Shown one piece after another: positions 33,911 to 43,840 of a stretch of DNA of 64,000 nt. Under the pieces are notes generated by a model that was given only the letters and a program-made list of their open reading frames with translations, did no database searches and had not been told where the DNA came from. The position numbers and the translations under genes were made by a program. Positions within the stretch are counted from its first letter, which is position 1. Each line of letters opens with the position of its first letter. The DNA is taken from positions 10,118,413-10,182,412 of the forward strand of contig NC_057923.1 in the NCBI RefSeq assembly GCF_018873765.1. The letters run 5' to 3'. The DNA is from Telopea speciosissima. Its lineage: Eukaryota; Streptophyta; Magnoliopsida; Proteales; Proteaceae.

Positions 33911-35590
33911 CCGGGAATTTGGGTAGAAAACGAAAAGATTGAGGCATTGGGGTTAGTTGATCTTACCGAAGCAGTAAGTTTCATCACTATTGATTCTATA
34001 TAAATAATTGGAAAAAGGTTTTCTAGTCTGACAAGTGCAAGATTAAGAGAGTTTCACTAATCTCACAATAAATTTTCGTCATGTGGTAAATCGGATAAAA
34101 CTGAAATTTGAGTCCATCAAACCCAATTTAAATAGATTTCATACTCACATGTCAACTTTTAGTCAAGATAGAGTTGGCCAAGTGATTACAAAGCTTTGAA
34201 AATCAATTGGAAAATAAAGTGTTTTTTTTTTAAAGAAATGAACAACTGAAAATAAAAGTGAATATAATGTATTGTTGAATTGAGTACGAAATTTGGCATG
34301 TGAGCAATCTAGACCCTTTTCTATATATTTATACAGTTAAAATTATTAAATCATCCTTTCACATGGCAAAATTTGGTGTTGAACAAGAGAAACTCTCTAG
34401 TTTTGCCAAGCTAGAAAAACATTTTTCTGAACAAATAATCTCTTAGTTACCAAAAAAAAATAAAAAAAAAATCTCTTGTAACTAATAATATTTTGAGCAG
34501 TCAACTTGCATCCATAGATTAGAAATAATATTTTTATTTTTTGAGTTGTGGCCTAAACAATGGACAGATTAGATGGTTTCAAACTTTTCCTTTCTTCTAA
34601 TCCTTGATTAGTCAAATTTGGTAAATAACTAATCTAATTGTCAAAATGTTTATAGATGAGAAGAAAGAAATTATATCCTCCCGTGGATCATAGTAAAATT
34701 GTATATGTTGTATCTAAAACTTAGGGATTTTTTTTTTATATCACATGGATTTTCAAAAGAGTAATGATTTTTAATAGGAATGTAATAAGGTGTTATCAAC
34801 CCTTATATGAGTTAGACTGGAATAATGAGGATATTTACATCAAATAGATGTTGGAAGGGATTGAGTTAAATCTCAATTTGACAATGCAGACCCATTATTA
34901 GCAAATTGGTGAATAGTTTGTCAAAAATTCAGATGGAATCTCAAATTATTTTGGGGTAGTTTATAAATAATTTATTAATATTTGAGAAACTAATAATTCC
35001 GCATTAAAGTCCAGTCCTTCTAATTTTTGAAATATAAGTGCTTATACTCAAATAAATCCATTTCAACCTTTTTGCCATTGTCTGCTTTTTTTATTAATAC
35101 ATTTTATTTACATTTAAATTGAGAAACAAATTAAATCTGATTTTTTTGAGTTATTAATAAATGGAAATTTATCAACTAGTTTCAAAGCACTGTACTATCA
35201 ATAGTGTTTCTATTAGTGACCTTCTAGAATTACAGGATAAGTTTTTTTTAACTCGGTCATCATTACTCTCCCAATATGTGAAGGTCTACAAATGCTCTTT
35301 ACCCCCCTTGACTCTCGTTCAAATACAATGATGGTCATCTGTGGAGGAATTCTTCTTTCTACTATGATTGAAGGGAAACTCGTTTCTAAAAATTTCCATC
35401 TACCTATACATATCACTTGATGTTTTATCCAATTAATTTGATTGATTGTTCTTGAAGGATGTCCAACCAAATGGTTATATTTCATCACCTCCATTATTAT
35501 TTATTATAAGAGGCCTTATCCCTTTGAGAGATACAAGATTTTGCTTTAATAATAATTTTATGCGGATTAAGTTTCTCTCCACTCATAAAG
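33911..35590. other. AT-rich intergenic, no gene seen
   Basis: Strongly AT-rich with many homopolymer A/T runs. No frame shows a recognisable domain and no element boundary could be set. Confidence 0.4.
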
Positions 35591-35890
35591 GACGGTTCAC
35601 CCACTATCCTAGGGTTCACAAACCCCTCCTAGGGTTTTATTATATTCCAAAATTCCCTCCCAATACTCATTCCTGCCCTCTCCCCTGCCCCTCGGTGAAT
35701 GGGATCCCATTCACTAAGGGTGGAGGGAAACTCGATCCATTTTATGTTATGAGGAACTGTTCTCTATATTGGGGGTGCACGATACGCCTAGTAGACACAT
35801 GGGGGCGGGCGAAATAAGAGTCCCACCCACATTGAATTGCTGAAATGACCGTCACATCCCACCCCATGTGTCTGGTAGAGCCTGCGCCCC
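35590..35890. repeat. Mixed repeat fragments
   Basis: The first half ('ggttcacaaacccctcctagggttttatta', 'gggatcccattcactaagggtgga') is a diverged relative of the two repeat units at 54703-55049. The second half ('acgatacgcctagtagacacatggggg', 'gaaatgaccgtcacatccc') resembles the core of the AGAACGCTACC TIR family. Neither is complete. Confidence 0.4.
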
Positions 35891-35926
35891 TATGCCATAT
35901 AACAAAACCGATTATAATGAAAGGAC

Positions 35927-36013
35927 CTTTATCCGCTGCTGTGCCATCGTGCCTGCTGTGCACACATGGCCGCTGCTGCACCGCGCCGCACGATGGCACA
36001 GCAGCGGATAAAG
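35927..36013. mobile_element. Perfect-arm foldback element upstream of WLIM1
   Basis: Two 26-bp arms (35927-35952 and 35988-36013) are exact inverse complements around a 35-base GC-rich loop. A perfect 12-bp direct repeat, ataatgaaagga, lies outside (35914-35925 and 36018-36029). It looks like a recent small insertion with a target duplication about 690 bp upstream of the WLIM1 start codon. Words are shared with the weaker hairpin at 62424-62522. Confidence 0.75.
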
Positions 36014-36098
36014 ATTCATAATGAAAGGAGAAGACCTAAGGAAGCAACTCACTTGGTCACTCGTATTAAAAATAACCAATCACTCTTCCATGAAGAAG

Positions 36099-36101
<3 letters not shown>

Positions 36102-36136
<35 letters not shown>
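36102..36136 (+). repeat. (CT)n tract in the presumed WLIM1 promoter or leader
   Basis: An uninterrupted CT dinucleotide run of 35 bases. CT/GA tracts are frequent around plant transcription starts. It lies 560 bp before the WLIM1 ATG, so it could mark the promoter or the 5' UTR, but this is inference. Confidence 0.7.
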
Positions 36137-36140
<4 letters not shown>

Positions 36141-36698
36141 GTGTGAAGAGGAGAAATAAATCGATTCCATTTTTATAACGTAGCGAGAGGGAAGACTGAA
36201 TGATAAAATAAGGGTAGTTAGAAGAGGACGAACAGTATCGTTTTATCATGCTCTCACGTCTGAAATCGTATCCATTATCCATGGCGTTTTATAATCCTTG
36301 TTGGGTATTTCATTTATCCTGCGTAAAGCGTAATTCAAGTCACAAAATCGCGGACGATTTAGTTGGTTCTGCCACTAATTTGATACCAGTTGTGAATTTG
36401 AAATCGAGTCAACTACTGAGTTTAACTTTTGAAGTTGGGTTTCCACTAGCCTGGCGAATTCGCCAGCTGTGTCAATCAATCAATAATCAATTCATGTATC
36501 CTCCATTTCTGGAGAGAGAAGTCTTTCCTCCTCAACATCGTCTGGTTTTTAGTTCCTTCATTGATCATCTCTGTTTTTCATTTGTCTTTGTGTGGAAAGC
36601 TGAAGTTGAAGCTATCAGTCTGGTTGAAACTTGGGTATCTCTAATCTTGGTTGTTCTTCTTGATACTCGATTGAGAGAAGAAAAGAGAGATACCCAAA

Positions 36699-39600
36699 AT
36701 GGTGACATTTGGAGGAACGACCCAGAAATGCAAGGCCTGTGACAAAACAGTTTACTTGGTAGATCAGCTTACAGCTGATAACAAAGTCTATCACAAGGCT
36801 TGCTTCCGATGCCACCACTGCAAGGGTACCCTCAAGGTTGAATTCTTACCTAACTTAACTATTGCTTGTGGTATTTTTTGTTTATTGTGGATCAATGACA
36901 ACCTTCCCCCCATTGTTTTCCTTTCATCAATTTTTCTGGACTTTTGGCTTGCCTAATCTATTATTCTTCGATGATGCTCCTGATCTCTGTCTCCTTCCCC
37001 TAGAATGACAATCTAATCTATTTGTTAACCTTTTCAAAAGCATTCTAATTAATGTTCTTCATCTTCAAGATTATGTACTGGTTTTGTGATGATTGTTCTG
37101 AGTGTAATCCTAAAAAAATATCACACTTTTCTGCCCTTAAAAGAAAAAAAAATTACAACATAAAAGCAAAAATATATGATTCCCTTCTATCAAGCTTATT
37201 TCTCTCGGCATAGATTTTTCCTTATTTTCAGCTATCTTATTTGGAAATTGTGTACTGGCTTTTATGGATTTTTTCCAATCATGGGAAATGGGCTGATTTA
37301 TATATTTTCAATCAATCAAATATGTAATTTGTCTTCCTGATCATGATGTGTTTATCTTCCTTGACATAAACATCAGTTTCTATTGGACCTTTCCAGATTG
37401 TTCCCTTGGCTCCACATGGAACTCGATGACTGATGTTTGAATGTGGGTTCTTGGGCTTAATGTGAGATTTTGTGTGAATTGTTTGCCTACATATTCTTTG
37501 ATATGATTCTTGCTGGTGCATGGGCCCTTTGGCAAAACATGTCGAGTAGTTTGTCTTGTGTTCCTTTCTATATTCCCTCATGGGTTCAGAGAGGTTTGTT
37601 GGGGTATTTGTAATCTCAAGGGATAGGAATTGCAGACAATTGTTAGATTGTAGGAACTCACAAAACAAATGTTGATGATCATAGAAATACTATCAGTTCA
37701 AGCTTCTTAAAAATCATGAATATAAGAAAAGAATCAAATCGGGATTTTGTCAGGAATAATAAGTCACTGTAGTTTCTACTATTGACAATTAGGAAACTAA
37801 GTTTCACCTGTTGTGAGATGGTTGTGCATGTAACATAGAAGTTTCCACCTTAGAGAATTAAAAAGTGGCAATATCTAACTTAATGGGTGTTTCAATATTT
37901 TTCAGACTAACAGCATTTCTGGAAACAAAATCTTTTGTACAATTTTCAGCCACAGAAACTAAAATGGGAACATTAAATTTTAAGAGAAGAGTACAAAATG
38001 ACTCTTGTACAAACATCAGTGAAAACATGATGATCTACATGGGGAAGTGTCCTCGTCTGTGCAGTGATTGAATGAATGACTGCAAACATGGCTCATGGAT
38101 GAATTCTAATTTGAGCATGTCAAATTATTGTTCCATCCTTCTTCCACTTGGCTCTTTTGATTTCTGTTTTAGGGAGAAACAGATTTTCATTTCCCTTGGC
38201 ATTTTACACCAAAAATTTTTATTTTTCTTGATTGGTATGATGAAATATTGCTCCTCAATATGACATAAAGAGCTATATTTCCTTCAACTAGATATTTTTT
38301 TGAAATGCAAGGAAACAAGCTAAACAACCATATATTGAAATGTTAAATATGAGCATTATTGTGTGTATGTTTCATCTTTTCCTCATCATTTTCCTAATGA
38401 TTTGATGGATCTCATTGCAGCTTGGTAACTATTCCTCCTTTGAGGGTGTTCTGTACTGCAAGCCTCACTTTGACCAACTCTTTAAGATGACTGGCAGTTT
38501 GGATAAAAGTTTTGAAGGTGATTAACTGTTAATTAGTTTCTTTCAAACATATTTCTTATCTCCTGAAAATACTAATTTTCATTAAGCGGTTCCATCCTTT
38601 ATTATTTTTTCTTGTAGGAGCTCCAAAAAATCTCAGATCTCATGAACCGGTACTCAATATTTTTGAGATTTATAATTCATAAAAACTGCTTGTGGAACTT
38701 GTAGTTTCCTATATTACATGTACCTAACCTTTATAATACTATTGTTGAGTTGGTTTTTTATGCTTGGTTAAACTGCACAGGTCAATGTCAACAATAGAGT
38801 TTCAAGTTTGTTTGCTGGAACTAAAGACAAATGTGTGACTTGCAAGAAAACTGTCTACCCAATTGAGAAGGTAATATTTACTCCTCCTTGTCTGTTAGAA
38901 TGATCCTTTTTGTGTGGATAGATAGTCCCCAAGGAGAGTTGAACGTGACCTCTTAATTGTGAGGTGTTGGTCCATGCCACTTGAGCTACCCCTTGGGGTG
39001 TTAGAATGGTCTTCGCTGAATGTAGACTATTTCTGTGCAATCTTGATACATATTTAGAAACAAAGTATTGATATAGGTTTTCTTTTCCCCCGGGTTAGCT
39101 AACTGATATAGGTTTACTTACCAGGATCTGTGTCCTTGCTTTTGTGCTTAGTTGCATATGACTAAGTTAGTTGAGACATTAAGTAATGTTTACACAGGTC
39201 TGTTTTGATTTAATTTTCTCTTTTGTTTCAAGTTTCATTACATATTCATTTCCTTCCTCATGTGTAGTTAATATCTTAACACTTGAAATCAGTAGTTTCC
39301 CAAATCTATGGAGGTCTAGGTCCAGGGAGAGATTCAGATATTGGATGAGAGTTAAACTAAACTGACATATATATATATATATATTAATTTTACTATTTGT
39401 TGCGTCGACTAATGAATTCATGCGGTCATAAGAACCGTAATCCTATAGGCTACAGTAATCTGGCCCAAATTGATGCTTTGAAATTAATTAAGCCCCCAAA
39501 TATTTGCATATCTGTATTAAGCATGTGGTGGTTTGTGATCCATTTCAATTGTGGCTCTAATGGTAATTATGAACTACTGGAAAGGTGGCAAAATGAACTC

Positions 39601-40368
39601 TTTATGACCCCACCAAAGTATGAAGATGAATTCCTTTAATTTCCTATGAGCCCTTAATGTCGGCATCTGCAGCTCATGATCATACAGTGTATATCTAGTG
39701 TAAATGCAATAGTAACTTAATTTTTTTTTGCAGATAAATGGAGCTTTAGTAATTCCTTAAACGAAATTAGAATCAAATGGCTGTGCAAAGCAGCAGACCC
39801 TGCTGCAATATGATCACATTGCATGCTGTTTAGTATGTCGGGAATTGTGGAATAAGCTGTTGCTAATGATATGCTTATCTCTGACCTGGCCACTAACAGA
39901 GCTAAAAGCAATCTAAATAGGGAATAATCTCCCTGAAATTTTTGAATAAGATTTATGATAAACACAAACAATGATTTCGTAAATGTTTTTATGAATTTTA
40001 AGATGTTCAAGTGATAATTTATCCTTTATGCACGCCATGTACAATGTCTAGATGAAGATGGAATCTCAACTTCAGTCTCATTCAGTAATTTAATTGTGTT
40101 GTCAAACCAAATGTCTGTTCTTCTTATGAGTCATAGATTTCTGCTGATGATGTTCTTTCAGGTAGCTGTTGATGGCAGCTCATACCATAGGGCCTGTTTC
40201 AAGTGTTGCCATGGAGGCTGTGTGATCAATCCGTCTAACTATATTGCACATGAGCATAGACTTTATTGTAAGCACCACCATTCCCAGCTCTTCAAGGAGA
40301 AGGGGAATTTCAGCCAACTCAACAAGCATGAACAAATTAAAGGGGTGAAAGAGAAAGTGTCAGCTTGA
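36699..40368 (+). CDS. WLIM1: WLIM1-type two-LIM-domain actin-binding protein
   Basis: Plant CRP-like LIM proteins bind and bundle actin filaments, and some also enter the nucleus. Exons: 36699-36836, 38421-38517, 38618-38649, 38781-38870, 40162-40368, total 564 nt and 187 aa, about the family length. LIM1 ligands: C11, C14, H32, C35, C38, C41, C59, H62, with the family signature [17 protein letters not shown]. The spacer is short. LIM2: C107, C110, H128, C131, C134, C139 and CKHHH. The tail [17 protein letters not shown] is the WLIM1-like ending. All junctions are GT-AG and in phase. An ATG at 36248 opens an overlapping frame (to 36742) out of phase with this start, so either transcription begins further down or the leader is spliced. 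Intron 4 holds a tRNA-derived retroposon. Confidence 0.94.
38906..38999 (-). repeat. tRNA-derived retroposon in WLIM1 intron 4
   Basis: On the - strand it carries an acceptor-like stem CCCCAAG/CTTGGGG, an A-box-like TAGCTCAAGTGG, a CCTC/GAGG anticodon-like stem and GTTCAACTC as B box. A short tail ends in an A run. Flanks gttagaatgatc (38894-38905) and gttagaatggtc (39000-39011) are an 11-of-12 target duplication. This is a retroposed tRNA-like sequence or short SINE, not a functional tRNA gene. Confidence 0.75.
39367..39384 (+). repeat. (AT)n microsatellite
   Basis: A simple TA dinucleotide run of about nine units in WLIM1 intron 4. Confidence 0.7.
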
Positions 40369-40835
40369 TGCATGTAGAAGTCTTCATTACAGCTGTTGGA
40401 TGCAACAATATTGGATCACATCTGCACTGGGTCTTGGTAAGCATGAGTGTTGGGAAGAATTATAAATAGAGCATATTATAAGGAGGTTAATTAACAGTGA
40501 GGATGCAGTTTGTTTTATAATTCTTCAAGACTGATGTTTGAGTGAGTAATAATTGGACAAGAACAAGAGGTGAGTTCTGTTCTTACAATAAGTCAATGTC
40601 TTATGTAGCCTGTTTTCTGAAACTCAAAGGTAGCTTTTATTTATTTAATTATTTTTTGCTGCTTCAGTTTGGGAGATCTGTTATTGCTGTGATGTTTTAC
40701 TTGTAAATTAGGTGCTTTGTCTTTTTGGCCTCAATAATATAGCTGCAACTTTAATTTTTTTGTTTTCTATATGATGTAGTTATCTAGAGACAATGATTGG
40801 TCATATAATTGCTGTCCTTTGGTATATTGGCTTAT

Positions 40836-41009
40836 GAGGGTGGACCTCGGTGCAATGATAAGGTTGCTCCATTGCGATCTAGTGCAATAGGTTCAAGTCG
40901 GGAAACAGCCTCTCCATAAAGCGGGGGTAAGGGGGGTACATTATGACCCTCCCTAGACCCCCCACCCCCCCTCCCCGGTGGCAGGAGCCTCATGCACTGG
41001 GTACACCCT
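40836..41009 (+). repeat. Au-type SINE with intact target duplication
   Basis: It is 174 bp and begins gagggtggacctcggtgcaatg (A-box region), with ggttcaagtcg as B box, 'aacagcctctccataaagc' in the body and a T-ended tail. These are the hallmarks of the angiosperm Au SINE. A perfect 18-bp duplication, tttggtatattggcttat, flanks it at 40818-40835 and 41010-41027. The undamaged duplication suggests a fairly recent insertion 470 bp after the WLIM1 stop. The middle has expanded C and G runs. Confidence 0.9.
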
Positions 41010-41027
41010 TTTGGTATATTGGCTTAT

Positions 41028-42450
41028 ATAATTTTCTTTCTTCAACACAGGCTTATGCCTGATTGTGTGGCTGTAAGAAACATTTCATCGTCTATTTAAT
41101 GATTAGATCTTTTGCGAACACTCAAGTTGGTCAAGCAAAAAGTTGATGCCCAATGAATGAAAGCTTGGGAAGAAGAATAGTTCAATCCTAGAGATGGTTT
41201 CATTGCCGGGCATCATCTAGTTTGGCTATGATGGTACTGTTGGAGTTATGTGTCCTGAAAGAGCAATTTTAGGGTTTCCCACCGAATGCAGCATCCATGT
41301 TATTCTTCATATCCTTTAGTGAAACCTCTCTGCAAGGTTTGGTATGGACTCTATGTCTTCTCCAATCTAATAGTAGAAAGCACCTCATTATGGAGATGGG
41401 CATCGATGAATCAATTCCCTGGAGAGAATAAGAACCTTTAAACCATCTCAGGCTTTTCCCTTGTTCCCAAACAGGAAAAAGGATTGCTTGGCTTAGGGAG
41501 AAAAATAAAAAAGGGTGAGGGTTCTTTGAGCAAGCGTCATAGAGAAGCTCACCTATGAGGTATCATACATTGGAAGACAGTGAAGACATTCATGTGAAGA
41601 GAGAGATAAACACAGAAGTGCTAGTGTATCCTACCCCAAGAGCCCAGAGAACATTTTTCCAATAAAATAATAGGAGGCATGATTGTCAAATAGGGAAAAC
41701 AATTTCCAACGTTATCTCCCTATTCATGTATAAAATTCCAGCTCAATCTAACCTCAGCTATCGTTACAGTAATCTTGAGAATTGTTTGAAGAACTGAGAC
41801 TGTTTAAATAACCGAGAGAAAACAAAGATAAAACACCAAATATGATCATGGAAGAAGAACTGTTTCGACCGAGCTTCTTGGTTTCGCAGGCTATTGAGAC
41901 AAGTAAGGGTTGAATTTTACATTCGACCAGGTTTCGATGTTGTTTCGGCTATATTTTGGTAATTTCACAAGTTTCGACTTGAACACCTATTTAAATTCAT
42001 TTATCTCCATCGAAACTTGAAGAAACCTGGCTCAAAACTAGGACAATACTTATTTATGCCAGATATAATTTAAGTAAATATTTTTATAGTTATTTTTTTA
42101 TTTTTGGACTTTAAAAACCAAGGTTTCGAGTTAACCTAGAGAAAATACCATGTTTTGATCGAGTTCTTGAACCTTGAATATGATGGATTATATGTTTGAG
42201 ATGAACTACCAAATTGTCATGTGATATATCTGTGAATTCCCTATCTATGAAAAAAAAATATATAAATAAAAAATAAAATTGTCAAATCATCTGATTCACA
42301 TGACAAGAACTATGGGTGTGAATGAAGGGTTCCTACTTGCATGTAGGAACCTTTTCTTTCCATAAAAAATATCTTAAGCAGGAGCAATTCAGTGAGGAGT
42401 CCTAAGTACTAGTCCACTGTCCAACCCTATGGGGTGCATTCATCCCACAT
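41028..42450. other. Intergenic with GTTTCGA-type repeat relic
   Basis: No gene is recognised. From 41850 to 42170 there are repeated GTTTCGA/TCGAAAC words like those around the hAT relics in MAPKKK intron 7. The remainder is undefined. Confidence 0.35.
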
Positions 42451-42507
42451 ATGTGAGTGACATGTAGCTCAACTATGGCAAGAGAGGAATGGAAGAATCT
42501 ACTGAAT

Positions 42508-42525
42508 CCCCCCCCCCCCCCCCCC
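42508..42525 (+). repeat. C18 homopolymer
   Basis: Eighteen consecutive C. It is mirrored by an 18-base G run at 42856-42873. Confidence 0.85.
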
Positions 42526-42559
42526 GCGGGCAGGGAAAGAAGAAAATCCAGTATAAATC

Positions 42560-43160
42560 ATGCAAAAGATCATACCCTGGTCTCCCAGCCTCTTATACTG
42601 ACCATTTGTGCTACTGTGCATCTTCTATGGCAACAGCAGAATGGAAAAATCTTTAGTGGTTCGCATAAGCCTGCAAGTAACCTCACAGATCTGATTGTTT
42701 TGGACATTCAGCTCAAATCTTGAAGCTCAAGAGCAAGGTGGAAGACAATCCTACATCAAGGTGTGTGTTTCAGAGTAGGATAATAGAAGTGATGGTGCCG
42801 GGTATAGTATTTTGGCTAGTGATCATAGAACCGAGACGATGTTTTGGGTAGCTTTGGGGGGGGGGGGGGGGGGCATCAACTACAAAATCAGTTTTACATT
42901 TGGAGCTTGCATTAGGAGAGGTTTAGAGATTGCTCTGCATTATGGGTTCTATGGAGCAGTTGGTTTTTTTCTAATTCCAAGAATATATCAACTTCATCAT
43001 ATAAGATACTAGAGCTCCTTGGAAATCTTTAGTGGCATTTAAAGCAGATTCATTATCTGAGAAACCAGTTCCCTGATCTAGCATTCAAATTTGTACACAG
43101 GGAGAGTAACAGGCCTGCTGACTTCTTATCTAGGATGCAGAACAGTTGAAAATTTTGTTA
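42560..43160 (+). pseudogene. Decayed LINE C-terminal (zf-RVT / RNase H) remnant
   Basis: In-frame pieces such as ICATVHLLWQQQNGKIF, a DGAGYSILASDHRTETMFW-like stretch and FVHRESNRPADFLSRMQN (across frames) resemble the end of plant L1-type ORF2 proteins: the W..RN.RIF zinc-binding reverse-transcriptase tail and the plant RNase H (RVT_3) close. Stops and frameshifts are present, and the rest of ORF2 is absent. Confidence 0.5.
42856..42873 (+). repeat. G18 homopolymer
   Basis: Eighteen consecutive G, 330 bp from the C18 run. The true length may be uncertain for technical reasons. Confidence 0.85.
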
Positions 43161-43840
43161 CTGTAGATAACATACCTGATAGATCTTCTTGAGCTATTAA
43201 CTAAAGATGCCTCTGGGAGTAGACATCTCTGAATGTAATCTGCTGTACATTCTCCCTTAATCAATAAAATAATTATTTCCTTTAAATAATAACTAGATCA
43301 GCCTGGTAGTCCACTTGGTTCAAACATGAAATCAGGAAGATCATTATAATGTTTAACCAGTCAAATGTCGATCAATGTGTATATCAAGATCATTCAATGA
43401 ATGGTCTATGGTCTGTGAGATTTAAAGAAGACTCAGTTTCTGCAACTTTCCATGAAGCTGCCTCAACCCAATGACATACCCATTCTGTTGAATCTATTAG
43501 ATTCTTAGGTGCTGAAACTTGCGGTAGGACTAAATTCTTGCAGCTTCCTGATTGACAACAATCTACATGTATTATATACAAGGTGTGAATAAAATTTCAA
43601 AACCAAGCCAATGTTTTTTTTTTTTTTTAATACTTGGAACTGCACAATTTTATTGTATTCAATGGTATATCAAAGAATGAGGAATCTCATCAATAGTTAC
43701 CAGAGAGAAGGCTGAGAACTATGATCTAAACACTGCAAATGCGACCAACTTTGTTAGATTAAAAATTACAACTGTTATATGATTCTTATCTAGCATTTTT
43801 TCCTCCTCAATTTGCTGCCTGCCTGTTTTTGTAGGACTTC
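43161..43840. other. Intergenic between LINE remnant and DCC gene
   Basis: No supported coding sequence. A T run at about 43614-43628 followed by AT-rich sequence may be a retroposon tail on the - strand. Part of it is the presumed 3' UTR of the - strand DCC gene. Confidence 0.35.

Noticed and set aside
38906-38999. Functional tRNA gene on the - strand
   Set aside because: The acceptor stem is perfect, but the A-run tail, target duplication and irregular anticodon loop point to a retroposed copy.
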